A DNA stretch of 64,000 nt from Glandiceps talaboti (GCF_964340395.1 NC_135552.1:14804194-14868193); one strand, 5' to 3'. Counted from the stretch's first letter, positions 1 through 47,510 are shown. The notes: generated from the sequence alone by a model not told the origin. Numbers and translations are program-made.

Positions 1-127
1 CATACGTACGTACGTACGTACGTACGTACGTACGTACGTACGTACATACATACATTCATACGTACGTACGTACATACGTACATACATACATACATACATA
101 CATACATACATACATACATACATACAT

Positions 128-162
<35 letters not shown>

Positions 163-411
163 TATATATATACATACATACATACATACATACATACATA
201 CATACATACATACATACATACATACATACATACATACATACATACATACATACATACATACATACATACATACATACATACATACATACATACATACATA
301 CATACATACATACATACATACATACATACATACATACATACATACATACATACATACATACATACATACATACATACATACATACATACAAACAAACAAA
401 CAAACAAACAA
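1..411. repeat. Compound microsatellite (CGTA/CATA/CA/CAAA)n
   Basis: CGTA units to about 80, then CATA units, with a short CA run and TATA run near 143-172, ending in CAAA units (388-411). It lies in the intron just upstream of the first visible kinesin exon. Long open frames here are repeat artefacts. Confidence 0.98.
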
Positions 412-486
412 AACAAATTAAAAAAAAAACATTTATGATAGTTTGAAATATCTCCACTGATAATGCCAATAATCTTGACCCATCAG

Positions 487-19011
<18,525 letters not shown>

Positions 19012-19179
19012 CTTGAATAGCAATATAGTGTGACTAAAAGGTTCTAGCGTCATAACCCTAGTGCAATTTTACAGCCTAGTTTAAAATAGCATTAGCTTTA
19101 ATTTGTACAACAAAAACTGAAATAGTGTTGACTTTTAAGGATTAAACATCCGGCAGAGTATTAACAAAATGGAATTATT

Positions 19180-19545
19180 TATATGACGGCACCCCATAAT
19201 GCACGAGTGTAAATGTGACGCACCTGGGGTATTTGCACGAGTGCTTGCAGTGTTCGCTGCGAACATGCAGCTGAAAACACTGCAAGCATGAGTGCAAATA
19301 CCCCTGAGTACCCACACTGGCATGGCATGGGGTTCTGTTATTATGACATATGTTTATCAGAAACAACAAATTTCCATTAAAATGATACTATGCAATTGCA
19401 CGCTTTTGTGTACAGTGAACAACCACGCTCTCATTTGCATATCATTTGCATATCATTTGCATGCATGTATGCAATAATTTTTTTTTCAGTATTGCACCAC
19501 ATTGCAAATTCCACTAGTATGCTCGCACAATGGTACAAGTAATCT
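19180..19545 (-). repeat. Interspersed repeat with strong hairpin
   Basis: Inverted relative of 6330-6700. It contains a hairpin with arms GGTATTTGCACGAGTGCTTG and CAAGCATGAGTGCAAATACC (about 19227-19305), flanked by further pairing CCCCAT/ATGGGG. Confidence 0.65.
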
Positions 19546-19618
19546 TTTGGTATATAAGTAATAATAAATACTAAAGAAACCTTTGTTCAATGTGCCATAC
19601 TAGTTATTAGAAAGGTAA

Positions 19619-19790
19619 CTCTTTACAAATGAAAACAAAATACAAGTAATTGTATCACATTGTTACCACTGAAATCACTGAAGTCTAAGAAAATGTATAC
19701 AATGTTACATTTTATGTAGTTTCCTGCAGTGGGTTGGACAGCAACAATGTATCACAATTACTTGTATTTTTATTTTCATTTCTAGGGAGT
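19619..19790. mobile_element. Foldback MITE, copy 2
   Basis: Starts CTCTTTACAAATGAAAACAA and closely matches 13668-13838 throughout, including the internal GAAAATGTATACAATGTTAC. The right end has diverged near 19770-19790. Confidence 0.8.
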
Positions 19791-20040
19791 CAGCGCATCT
19801 GAAGTGTTGTCCTTATCTACCAATACTGTATAAACCAAGATAAAAATATATTTGTGACACGCAGGGTTTTTGCAAGCTTAGAGGAAATTGGCTGTAAAAG
19901 CAACATAAAATCTGATCTTAATATTACATATTGAAGCATATCTTGCTATAGACAAGATACGTCATGTTGTTCTGCCCTTACTGATGTGTGAGGGCGCCCC
20001 GGCCCTCCCCCGGCATAGCATACCTTACAGACTAATCTTG

Positions 20041-20041
20041 T

Positions 20042-20082
<41 letters not shown>
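20041..20082. repeat. (TA)n(GA)n tract
   Basis: Short TA run followed by pure GA units downstream of the kinesin gene. Confidence 0.95.
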
Positions 20083-20087
<5 letters not shown>

Positions 20088-23000
20088 ACCCTGAAGAGAC
20101 TTAACATATCAATAATTTATCAACAATTTATGAAATATATGTAGATTTTAATATCAAATCTAGTCACACAGTTTTTATATACATGTTTGACTACTGTATC
20201 GTGTAGATGGAGTGAACATAGAGAAGCAGAGTAACAGAGTTTGACAGGCTGATTTTGTAGAAAAGTTTATATTTCTGAAGATTATTTTCCACCCCTTCTA
20301 AGACATACTATACAAGCACATTTATTTGTTTGCTTGACCGGTGTTTTTAAATACAGAGATATTATATCAATTTAGTTTGTACGCTGTCCTAGCCAAAAAA
20401 GAATTTCTCTTTATACCGCATAGAATTATATACTAAACTTAGTTTGTTGCAGAGGCTACGCTCAGTCCAACTACGATAGTGTACCAACTCGGAGACATGG
20501 ACTTGAGAAAATGTAAAATTTCAACCTCACACAGGAGGTCTTCTACAGGGTAGAGTATAGTGCGTCAAGCTAGTAAAAACTGACAGAAGACCTCCTGCGT
20601 GAGGTCGAAACATTGGTACTAAAGTTAAACGTAGACCGCAGGACTTGTCATTTCTTTTACCAAACCCAATAATACTAAGATCAACAGATATTTATCCTCT
20701 TTCAAATCTAAATTGTAGCTTTATAAAAGTAAACGAATTTTACTTTCAGGTTAAAGAACATAACCTTTCAAAGCGTTAAAGCACGTACATTTTTTATTTT
20801 AAATTTACGCAACCTTTTGTTCCCCAGGTGTTTATTGTATTTAGTTATTACTGCTTGAAGCAAATACAGTCTGTGTCATCGGATTGTATATTAATTATGG
20901 TATTTATGTAATAAGAAATTTACTGTGATTGAATTGGATTATAATGACACTTGGCACAGCATGTTGACTTGTATTAATACATTCCATCATTTGCTTTATA
21001 GCCACTTTACATAATACAATCAAATTTTAAGTTCTCCTGGCATTTCGTACACACATAGAGAAGCCATAGAACCAGTGTGCCCTCTAATGATAGGCAAAGT
21101 TTGTTGTTGTGAATCAAAATGAGAAAAACTGGAATTTCTTATGAGTCACCACATAGTAAGAGATAGGGGAATAGCAAATTTTGGTGCATCACTAGAAATT
21201 GTGTGTGTCAGTGACGCGCCAAATTGGCTTAGCAGGCACACTGCATAGAACTGTTCTTTTCAAACCATGGTATGTAATACAAGTCTATAATATTTCAACA
21301 TGCTGAGCCAAGTGTTATGAATCCAATTCATTTGTTTACTTTCCCTATTTGTTATAGGTTCTGTTCATCCACGGTCTGATGTTGACAGTTGTATATTGAA
21401 TGTAAAATACCTCAAACCATAATGTGCAATTTATATATGCATTTAAACAAAACACCTTGGTATGCTCATACTACTATGATTTGATAAAACTTTCATACAC
21501 AACAAAAGCTGTGTAGAATCGACAGTCTGAATGGATACATTTGTTGCATGTGTCTTTCTGTTTCTTGCAGAGGGTGATTTATTGACAGTGTAATAGAATT
21601 GCTGCATGTGCTCATCTCTTGGCGAGGGAGATTTGATAAACAAGGACAACACAAGGGCACCACACACACACCCCTGTAAGAAATTGGACAGACAAACTCA
21701 AAACATATATCATGATTGTACACTGTGTTTGGAGTACAATCATGCACTGATGGTGGTTGGTCTTGACTGCAAGAGTAAGAAACATCCAACAATATCGTAA
21801 TACAGTGTATATAAATCAAGAGGCAATCTCAAGAGACAGTCACATGCAACAATTGTATCCATTCTGACTATCGATTCTGCACAGCTTACTTTCCTTTGCT
21901 GTATTTCCATACCTTTTATCTCGATTTTATTTAAGAACATTGGTGGCTCAGGTAGTGCTTACCTTTGTACCACTTTTTAACAAAACTGCTGTATATGACA
22001 ACTTTTGGATTGTAATTTACTCATTATTGCAATATGATAATAATAGTAAAGGCTGTACAGTCCTGATGTAGTGAAACCCATGCATATGGGTCCTGATATT
22101 TGTATAGCCGACAGATTCCAGTCATGTGACTCGTATGCCCTGCTAAGCTAGTAGTAGTGTGCTACCAGTTTAGTGTACGTTTAGACAGTGAAACCATTCC
22201 TGGTGGTATTGTAATCATATGCCCTGCTAGTTAGTATGCTATCAGTACCTGCTGTGTATGGGAGGCAAGGCAAATGAAACGTTTTATCATGGTTTGGTAC
22301 AAATAAACACAAACTTGGACCATAAAAGCAACATTTTTCAGACTTGACGATTAAAGAGTGCAACTATGTAATAAGTGTGACAGTCTCATGTCATGTAAAC
22401 ATGACAAACATTTTCAAAGAAGCTTCAAACAGATTGTTTTCTATCTATATCAGAAAGAAAACGGTATTTGCTTCAGTAAGTCTCAGGTGATGAAGTCCAT
22501 ATAAAGAAAAAAAAACTTGCTTATCATTGAGTGTTGTGACTTTGATAGTATAGTCTAAGGTGTTTTAATGTTTATACAGCACAGGAATGTAAGCTGGGCA
22601 AATTAGACAGTCAGAACTAATAGTATGGAAAAGTCGCAGCTACTTGGGCATTTTGTATACATTCATGTCAGAGTCAGTGTTATCATCCATCCCTAGACTT
22701 TGGATATTTTTAGTTTGATCCTAATATTTCTAATAATGGATCATTCCATTTTCACAAATTAGGAGTAGCAGCTTAGATATCCCAACTCATCATGATCATA
22801 TTTTTTTGCAACATATATGTATTATATTATAGTTATCCTATCTGAGTTATAATTCTGATTTTCTTTTTTTAGTTTCGGGTGTGTAAATATTTCAATAAAG
22901 AAATTTAGTGTTGTATATCATAATCTTCATGAAATTAAAAAGATGCAAGATGTTGAAGAATATGTGACATTTGGTCATTATTTATTGGGGTGAGTTGGAG

Positions 23001-23899
23001 GAATGGTGTTACTTAGAGTGTCTTGTTAAAAGAAATTGTTCTAATCAAAACAATCGCACCATAGATGTGTGATTTGGACAAAAAGGCTTGATATTGGTGA
23101 AAGAAACCTCAAAAGTAGAATGTGCCTTTGGGAACAAATTGCTTTCAAATTCAAACTTCTTAAAATCTCTCCCAACTTTGCCATATGGAAACTTGCTTCT
23201 AGTCCATTTTAAATAATAGAAGAAACGTGGCGTCCATCATCTTGTTTTCAAGGAGATTGGCAATTACTTATTTTCTCAAAGCGTTAACCCATTATTCGGC
23301 AGCCATATTGGTTTCTAAAAATGTCTTCATTTTGGCAACATATTGACCTCTATTTTATTTAACTGAAAAAATGGTTGGCGTTTTCTGGAACAATGTAACA
23401 GCAAAAGTTATACTCAAAAATCACTCAGTGGGCACGTTTGCCTGAAATTTGGTTTGAATGTTTCCAAGGATGTATAGATAAAGATTTGTTCATGACACAA
23501 TGACCCCCACCTTTGACATGCAAATTGAGTGTAGCATGATTTTGGTGCATTATCTTGAACTGCAAAAATACTGAAGATTATATCTTAAATTTAGGGGGAT
23601 GTCTCTAGGGGAGTATCGATGAAGAATCAGTATACTATTTTGCAAATAAGTCTAAAATATGAATTTTGACAATAGTTTCCCCAACCCATCCTCCACCGTA
23701 AATACTGTTCGTTCCCTAAGCAGATTGGTCAGAAATTCACGCACTGTTAAAAATATTTGGCTAAAAATCTACTCGATCCTGAAATCTACATTCCATTTGC
23801 AACAGGTGTGTGTGCCTTGCACTCGAAATGTTAAGTGTGTGTAATGTGATAGTAAATAAACTAATGTGATGTATAAGAGATTGCTTTGTCATTTGAATG

Positions 23900-25940
23900 A
23901 ATGAATGATGGACTCGACTTGAACGTATACATCTACCGTATTCTCCCCTTACCCAAACAAAAAAAATATACTGTACTGCACATACAGTTACTGTATGTCC
24001 TTAAAACGTCCACGCCATGTTACAATATCGATATGGGCAAGATCAAAATTATATATGCAAGAACTTAGGAAGAGTCCCTAGTTTGCAAGTATTTATCGAA
24101 AATACCGCCCTCATCCTGTGATAGTCGTAGAACTAAGTGTACATGTGTTCAACTAAACTGGCACTAGTCTCCAGATGAATTTCTTTCCGCCACAAAATTC
24201 CTGTTGGGATATTTTCATAAATGTATATGGCTTTTAGCATTTTTTTTTCATAGAACCAGTGTGTTTTTCCCCGGATAGTAGTTATTACCGCAAGGTTTCA
24301 CTAAAAGTCCACTTGTCGTTATCTCGAGTCACAAAGGCCAAATAATGCATACATATTATAGGTAGATTATATCTCTTAAATCATAATTTAACTTTAATGA
24401 GTAAAGTTTTAGTGGCTAGTACCCGAACTCTCAGCTGTCCAGAATAAATACAATACAATGTAATAGGTAGAACAGTGTTTGCATTTCGCGAATAACATTC
24501 ATCAATATGACATTAAATGTCATTAAAGGATCGACGGGGTCAGATTCTAACTAATTACAGGCCAGCTGAAAAAACGATGAATCAACTTCAAACTGAATTG
24601 AACAACTACCTCTGTAGGACATGTGCGTTTTTGTTATCACCAATGTATGTACCAACAGTTATATGAAATATGAATCTTGCATCGTTAAGGTATTGCCTAC
24701 TTGTCGAAAACCAGTACTTATGCAAAATGACTCATCAAAATCGATGAATGCTCCAAGTTGAGCGAAATTTGCCTTCTTGAGAAATTGCCCAGTTAATTAA
24801 AATTCATTATTTATGCAAATTAAGCATTATTATTCGTAGGATCATGTTTATCAAAGTGTTTCCAATTTTTGCTTTTAACGTCAGGAAAATCAGTCAACCA
24901 ATCAGTCGATTTATAAAGCGCCAGTTTCCAAGTACGAATTAAAGGTGAGAGGCATTGTAGTTAGAAAGATCTGAAGAATACACATGTCTAGAATGTTTTT
25001 GTCGTAATTCCAATAGTAGCCGTTTATTCCAAAGATGGGGTGCAGCATGTGAGAAACCACACTTACCATATGCCACTCATTTGTAATTGGGTTCTTACAA
25101 TAAACATTTTAATAGCAGATAATCATCGGAGTGTCCGAGGAGTTTACTTCTTGTGAATTACGTCTGATATGTAACTCGGTGAAAGACCATTCAGAGATTT
25201 TTATGTGATGTACCAGAGTTAGTGTTCAGTTATATATTTCTGAAGACTGCAATAAAATAAACGACATATATGCATGCACGAAGTGGATATGTGTTTGAGG
25301 TATAAGTTATGCAACGTCGTAAACCACAGACCTGTTTACGGCATCGCCCAAAACGTACCCGTCAAGCCACTTATTTCGTTGCTTCTGTAGAAACATGTGC
25401 GCTGGCTTGCGATAGACTGAAGTGATAACAACCAAAGATGACTCCAGGTTATATTACGTGTTGTTTCTACCAGTTGAATGGTGCTTGAGGCTATAGAGAT
25501 GTTATCAACTTGTCTCGGAGGCGACTGAATTTTACGAGGCGACTGAATTTTGATAAAGTAAAAAAATGTTCTGTTTTACAATCGTTTATATGGAAGACCG
25601 GTGAGGACAGACAGCGACCTGCGTCACAGATCACTTCGAGAGTACGAACAGTACGGCAAATAGCTAGCTCACGGGGTTGTAATAAAGACAGCTTTTCGAG
25701 GCTCCTTCGTGTCCGGACGAAACTGCATGGTCTATTCCAATTGGCCAAATCGCCCTTGTCGACAATAAATACCCTAATCTCTAGTATTACGAGAAAATGA
25801 GAAATCGAGGCTGACAAGTCGCAGGTGGCAGTTTTCCACCTCGCATGTCGCAGGTGGCAGTTTTGCAACTTGCAGGTCGCAGGACAGGTCATCCACATTT
25901 TCATGTCACATACAACAATTTCCATAATGATGAAGGAAGA
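23900..25940. other. Intergenic, no gene seen
   Basis: Intergenic sequence without recognisable coding potential. A 144-codon minus-strand open frame at 25491-25925 has no family resemblance and overlaps short local repeats (GTCGCAGGTGGCAGTTTT twice near 25820-25865). Confidence 0.5.
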
Positions 25941-25949
25941 TAGCGCCGT

Positions 25950-26200
25950 CTTACTGAGAAAAGAAGACTTTATAAAGTTGACTATCGTCCGCGTAGAGGT
26001 GAACTTTCAGGGTATGACATTTTGTCGAATAAGCAGACCGAGTGGAGAGATGTAGATGCAAAAAAACAACAACAATGGACCAAATACTGATCCTTGTGGA
26101 ACACTTGATTGGAGGTGTTGAGACGCAGAAAGAATGCCATTGATGGTTATGGATTGAAGACAATTTATGATGCACGAGGTGATGTATAGCAAAGTTCATT
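25950..26200 (-). pseudogene. Non-LTR retrotransposon reverse transcriptase fragment
   Basis: On the minus strand one frame reads VPQGSVFGPLLLFF then ISPLGLLIRQ; after a frameshift near 26020 another reads HLYADDSQLYK. PQGS-x-x-GPLL followed by the catalytic Y-A-D-D motif is diagnostic of LINE-type reverse transcriptase. Only about 80 codons remain and the fragment is frameshifted, so it is dead. It abuts the compound microsatellite on its 5' side. Confidence 0.85.
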
Positions 26201-26235
26201 AGATACAGTGATTTTTTAGATATCATGTTTGTCAT

Positions 26236-26542
<307 letters not shown>

Positions 26543-26612
26543 CATACACGCACTTTGGCAATATATCTATTCTGTTGTGTTTCTTTTGGGCCAACCAACT
26601 ATTATCCTTTGG

Positions 26613-26789
26613 ATGTGGGTCATCGTGACACGCCATCCTTCAACCAAAGATCTAGAGTAATTGATGGTTTCAGTAACGAAAGGTCATCAGCTGCTAGACA
26701 AACTAAAAGGTAGTATGTCTACGCTAGTACATTTGATATTTGTAAGATTACTCTTTGGTTGAAGGATGGCGTGTCACGATGACCCACAT
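26613..26789. mobile_element. MITE with perfect 38-bp terminal inverted repeats
   Basis: The left arm at 26613-26650 starts ATGTGGGTCATCGTGACACG and the right arm at 26752-26789 is its exact reverse complement. The 101-bp interior has no coding frame. Perfect arms suggest recent activity or gene conversion. Confidence 0.75.
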
Positions 26790-27545
26790 TTTACCATTAT
26801 TACATTTACTCACAGGAGTTCTTAAGACACCAAGTGCTTTATTTTCACAGAAATTAAATCCTTACATATCTGAGTCTTTTGTTAACAAATACGTAACATA
26901 TTTCTAACTTGATATATGAGGTCAAAGGTCATTTTCAACGTCTCATCTTTACAAAATGATGCTAAATCTGGTATTACTCATCTACCTGCTTTTTTGATAT
27001 CCTGAATAAGGTTGGCATGGTTACTATGAGAGGCAGTTTAACCTATGCTTACGTTCAAAGTTGCCATCAATTTCCCTGATTTTCATTTGATATTACTGGC
27101 GGTGGTATATTTATGTTATTCTCCAATATTTTTCTTCATTCAGCCGGAAAATACTCGTGACCTAAGGGTTGTCACTAGGAGTCGCTAGAAGAGTACTGAC
27201 AAAGGCTCCTTGAGTCACCTGTATTTTCCTTCGCTGAACGAAGAAAAATTTTGGGGGAATAACGTTTACTTATTTTCGTATAAAGTTTATAAAAGACGTT
27301 GGCCCTCGACTTGTTTCCGTGAAGTGAGTTTCTTGCGCTATGAATTATGGCGGTAAAGAGATGATCAAACTCATACTTATTCATGACAAAGATGGAGGTA
27401 CATAAGGTAACCCAAATCATCTAGAGCGTTAGTGATTGATCAGTCCCTTGGGAGACTACTAGTAACTGCGGAAAATTAACAAAAATTGACCAAATTTTCA
27501 TTCCCAAAAATGTGAAATGAATAAAAAATCCAAAACATTTCAAGA

Positions 27546-27744
<199 letters not shown>

Positions 27745-29064
27745 AATCTCCCAAGGAACTGGTACCAGTCTACATTGGCTCAGGCTCTGCGGATGGTCAG
27801 AGACTATAGAGAAACCTACACATGTGAAAACCAACATGTATGATCGAAAAATCTAAACTTAAGAGTTTACAGTAGTTTGCAGTGATATATATATATATAT
27901 ATACGTAGACCGAGGTGAACAGGCGAACAGGCTAAAACAAGAGCTATCTAATCCCTATAACTCCACTCATGTAAGTACCACTGAGCTGAATCAGATGGCC
28001 TTTTAGAATTGTTTTAACCAATTTGTTGTTGTTGTTGAAAGTTTAAACTTTGTAATATCTTATATCATACACTAGATTTTGCCGAAATAACCCTCAAATT
28101 ACATTGGTGGTCCTGGACAAAACTTCAAGATAAACATCTACACTAAACAAACAAACTAACTAAAAATAATTTCATTTTGTTAATAATAACGACATAATAT
28201 ATGATAGCTAATATCCCCAATTTCTCAAGAATGATGGGTCGTTCGATCCAACTCTATTTAGCCAAGAGTTGTGATACAGCTAAATTGGCTTAGTACACAT
28301 GGCCGTGTAACCATGACAACGAAATATTTCCACATTTTATAAAAAAGTGTTTAATATATGATTATTTGACATAATATATAAAGGAACTGGTATATCCAAG
28401 TGTCAATGATTAATATAAAAAGGAATAAACGTAGAGGGAATCCGATACTTTGCTCTTCAAGATCCTAAGCATTTTCCTTCGCGTTCGTCTAGTGATCAAA
28501 TCCCTTTTTTCTTGAGTTGAAGATGTACCGCCTGGTAATAGTAGACGGTAAATAAAGCAACCACGACAGATTCCACATCACATCTTAATCAGTTAGAATT
28601 GTAAAAGAATTATCTTGAATTCATCAACAGGTCTCAAAAGAAACCAAACAGTTTCGTGGAGTATGAGAACAGATGTGAAAACTTTTAAAAGTGACAACGT
28701 CTGTAACTATATGCGGCTTGGGGTTCCTTCAGACTTCTTCCTGTTCTGCATTTACAACTGTTTAGTCGGACAACAGCATGCCACACTTCGTATACATGGG
28801 TCTATGGTATATATTGGTTTGTGAGTACCAGTAATTTTGCTTCTTTGGGCACAATTAATCACTTGATGTGTATAATTTATATTTTGTAAACTAATCTGAA
28901 CAAAACAAAATCTGCCCCTATGTAGTTACAGACAATGTCCCTTTAAAAGGGAATATATTAAACAAATTAGTGAAGATTGAAATCAAACGAAAGTTCCACC
29001 CCATCCAACGATAAACTATATATATACGATGGTGGTGAATGTGTTAGATGAATGGTTTGGTCAA
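27745..29064. other. Likely 3' UTR side of the ligand gene; otherwise unremarkable
   Basis: Downstream (minus-strand sense) of the ligand stop codon. No convincing polyadenylation signal stands out and no other gene is seen. A short AT run lies near 27883-27903. Confidence 0.4.
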
Positions 29065-43427
<14,363 letters not shown>

Positions 43428-46400
43428 GTTATCCGAACACAGGTAAACGAAAGAATATCATGCGAGTGTAATGGCTCGCAACACAAAATGTCATTGCTTT
43501 GCTTTGCTAAAAAAAAAACGAGAAAAATAAGATATCGACTTTCATGAGGAAATGAAGCCAATTAACCACGCTGGAATAGACATTCAAACAGTGTTGATAT
43601 AAATAGCTTTGTAATAAACTAAATCTTCAATTGGTGAAAGTGCGTGGAATCATTTGAAAAAAATGGCTCCATGATCACGACTACCAAGGAGGCAGTGGGT
43701 ATCCAATATCAAAACCTCGTATTAATTATCCGTATTTCGTGTTAACAATAATAATGGTGTTTCTAAAGTTGCTGAAAACTATTAAGCTGTGAACGTATCA
43801 GTAACTCTGCTGACATCGTATTTGTACGTAACTTCTAAATAGAACAAACTGTGCGTAATTAAGTTTTCAGAAAAGGCAAACAAATACAACATACCAAAAC
43901 GACTGGTGCGTGGTGGAGACATCTCATGTATGATGTATACACGTATGGTATTCCAATTTGAAGTTTCAATTACTTTGCCGGAATACGGCTAGTATATTAC
44001 GTCTTGGTCCCTTGGAATGTCGTAAACAGTTTTCAGAGAGGATACTCAGTGTTAAACGTCGGTTCCCGCCTCTTGTAAGCTTTACTGAGTCCGAAGTGTG
44101 TTTTAATACTGACGAAATATTGTAGCTTTGACCACGTGTTCATCACGTGCTTCCACACGTACCTTCCTCCAAATTATACTTGGACTGGCTAAGTTTACTT
44201 CAAATGATACAGAACGCAGAAGGATTGTTCCATAGGAAACGATTTTTTTAAATATGTTTTTTTTTTTGTAATGTCGTGAACATTTATGATATCAAAAGTG
44301 ATTGCTGAGTGACTGAGTTAAATATTTTATTTTTGAAATATTAAAGGATGTCTATGTCCCTCTGTCTGTGTTTTCACCACACCATGTTTGATTCACTGTG
44401 GGTAATTTGGCACTTTAACAAAACGCAATATGAAAGATCAAGGCGTGTCAATATGTTTCACAGTCGGACCCCGGACATACCTCCTGAGCGATGTTCTATT
44501 TGCAGATGAGCATTTATATTGTTTATCGCCTACTTTTTTTGGCACAGATCCTGTCAAACTAGGCTGGTCCTTTTGTTGCCCGTCCTTCTGGATTCCGTTA
44601 GATCGTGAAATCAGTTCTTCCCAGGCCGCCCAGCTATAAAATATCTGAAAAGTTTTAATAGCGAATTTCTAAAATTCTATATCAACATGTCTGGTTCCTG
44701 CTGTTCGACACCCTTTAAAAAACGCGGTTATCCTAGATCCTGAATATAGATCTCAGTGATGCTGTCAATCACAAAGGCTTAAATATGTTACGTTCGATCT
44801 GGGGCTGCTTATAACGTTTCAGTGTCTAAGTTCTGTAGTTGTAGGTAGATCAGTAGTCTGAGCAGAACATAAACGATTCTCCACTCTAGCTATCTTTCTA
44901 GGGTACCAGGATCTAACGAGCTTGTCAAAGTTGGGAATTAGCCACACAGGTATAGTCACACAGACATACGCTCTTACACTCAGGCAGAGAGAGACATCAC
45001 ACACCAACAGTTGATGAGTTGTAATCAAAATCTAGTCTGTCTTTATTTCTCCATATAAGTTCTAGTTGTCACCTTGAAATTGTGGTGATGTCATTATTGT
45101 ACATGTAATTTGCTATTATTAAATGATCTCTCATCTAGATTCATTGTGCTAGAAGACACGGTGAACTTTCCACACGCGTTGATCAAGCCATTGGAAAATT
45201 AACTATTTATTTGAATTCGATAATCAACAAGCTTTTGCTATCTTGTTTACAAGAACTAATCGATGTTGTTTGCTACTAGAGATAAATGCAATTACTACAG
45301 GATTAGTAGATAGATCAACATGTTACTTAAATCACGCTGTTGTTAGCTCCTGTTTGTAATTAAAAAGTACAAAGGTGAATTTTGCATTAATTTTTGGTAA
45401 AATATGCCAAAATTCTAAATGTAATATTTCTGAATCGTAACAGTATATTTCTACTATGCTTTAGAGACTCGGGAATCATATGATATTAAAGCCTATTTTT
45501 AAACGCCAGTGTTGTTTACTACTCCCAACGACAACGTACTATAACTAGAGGTAGCCATACGCTGCGCATCTACCGTTACGCATTATGTTTTGTGGCTCTT
45601 TCAAACAAGAGATTGACACTAAAATTCGAAAGTTTCGTTTGGATTTTTAAGTATCGTGCGTATTCCAAAGATATACAGTACCTTGATTCACCTATTTGCT
45701 CATCTTCCTGTCCCTTTTTGCACAGGTGACTTGGACGACCGTTGAGCTTTACCGTGGCTTTTATATAGCAACGAGGGGAGGAGAAGCAAATCGCAAGAGA
45801 GCAGAGGGGTTGGTCACGTCCATAAGCTCGTCAAGAAAGTGGTGCTCCTGGACATTTACGAAGTTTTCGTGAGAAAATTAGTTTCCTAGCATATTTCTGG
45901 TAGGGTACATTTTATAAATCGCCTGGAAGTAATGAGTGTTGGTGGGCTACCACATGGCTTGTTTTCACAACCATAGAAAGGTGATACCAGGTACATGTAA
46001 CTACAAGCCATATTCAATATTATCGAAAACCCCAAGATCAAAACAAGTTTACCTTGAAAACATGGGAACACAATACTTGTCACCATGGGAACAATTTATG
46101 TAAAGAGGTAGTCAAAAACTCATAAAATTGTTACTTATTTGTCACGATGCACACACTCCTTTCAGTCTGGTACCCCCCCCCCCCCTCTAACGATAGGGTA
46201 CAAGATGAATAAACGCGAAGGTTTACACGTTTTACAATGTAACTATTATTCTGGTGATAAAGATGGCACTATCAATGTTAAAAGTAATCATATATAGTGG
46301 TGTGGAGCTAATTCACTAAGTACGCAAGTCATAAAGTGTTAATGTGTTAGCCATTCTTCGATTGATCCCCTGTAACATTCCCATATCTAGCGTTTATGTT

Positions 46401-47510
46401 TGTGTCTAGCTTAGTTAGCAGAGCTAGAGCACAGTTTCCGCTGTATCAAACTCCATCTTTTAAAAAACATCTTGGTGTACTATTGTTGTACATGTCATTG
46501 ATCGGATGATGCCTAACCGTATGTATTGGTTGTAATACATAGATGTCACTGGTTGTATCATTGGTCATGTGCAAATAATTTTTGGGTATTTTTTCGGAAA
46601 ACGTAAACACTTTATTCTATTCTAAAAAATAACAGCAGTATTTGCGATCCGCGATTTATTATTTCATTAAAGATGGTGGTATTTTGACAATGAAAATATA
46701 CACGACAGTCGGACTGGAGACGATCAAACATTCAACAGGTGCAGCCAACGAGTCATTTTTTTCTGAAATTATTACGTACAGAAAGTTAAAACACAGCTAA
46801 TAAACACTTTTTACATAATTTTACGTTTGATTCAAGATTGGACGGGAAAGTGGAAGCTGTTCGTATCTGCCCTCCCACTGCGCTATTACACGACCTGTCC
46901 ACCCAACAGATTTGCCTGCCCACTGCCCACTGCCCGCTCACCGCAATTTTCGCCAAGGTTTCCCCTCTCTCCGCTACCCTCTACAAGACATATGGCCTCT
47001 GTCCACTATTCGTTGAAGCCCTAATGTTAAATTTACTCAGGATGCTATTTGATATACTCACAACAAAACAGTTTCTCCAATATATACGTATTCGATGACA
47101 CACGTGGTCAAAAATTAATTATTGTATTACACAATTAATTTACATCTCGTAAATATTGTAAAAAAAATGTAAAATTTGTTCACTAACTTCCTGAAAAAAT
47201 ATCGAAACCTGTCCGCTTTGCCTACTGCTGCCTTCCTTTTCTCTACAGCTGAAATATATCTTGCCCGCTGAAATACCGGGCCATATTTCCCCTCCCTCTG
47301 GCCAAGCTTCGAAATTGCTCGCCCATTGAAAAATCGTGTACGAACGGCTTGTTGCACGAACAGCTTCGTTGGCTGCACCTGATTCAAGTAGACGGACGGA
47401 CAATCGAGCTTGATGTCCAGGGACTTCAACTCTCGTGCTTGTCGAAGTCTCGTTCCAGTTCTCGTGTACTTGCAAGGTTAAAGGTTATTTGTGCGGAAGT
47501 GAGACAGAAA
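43428..47510. other. Head-to-head intergenic region (ligand / COMMD3)
   Basis: Contains the 5' flanks of both genes; no coding frame looks real. Two E-boxes (CACGTG) lie 11 bp apart at 44133 and 44144, about 0.7 kb upstream of the ligand start codon. No convincing TATA box precedes either start codon. Confidence 0.5.

Larger units (their letters stand above)
19012..23900 (+). other. Kinesin 3' UTR and downstream intergenic DNA
   Basis: No open frame of convincing composition. AATAAA signals occur at 22894-22899 and in the AGTAAATAAAC near 23851; either could end the transcript, but I cannot choose. The stretch also holds an inverted repeat-family copy (19180-19545), a MITE copy (19619-19790), a TA/GA tract (20041-20082) and a hairpin at 20519-20609. 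A segment at about 23140-23363 resembles 54229-54480. Confidence 0.5.

Noticed and set aside
25491-25925. 144-codon minus-strand open frame
   Set aside because: No domain or codon pattern of a gene; overlaps short local repeats; no splice partners with matching phase.
44430-44639. 69-codon open frame with several Cys/Phe residues
   Set aside because: No recognisable domain and no supporting splice or promoter signals; length expected by chance.
45755-45770. TATA-like TTTTATATAGC as a promoter for a + strand gene
   Set aside because: No coding exon with matching splice sites follows closely; COMMD3 starts 1.7 kb away and typical COMMD promoters lack TATA boxes.
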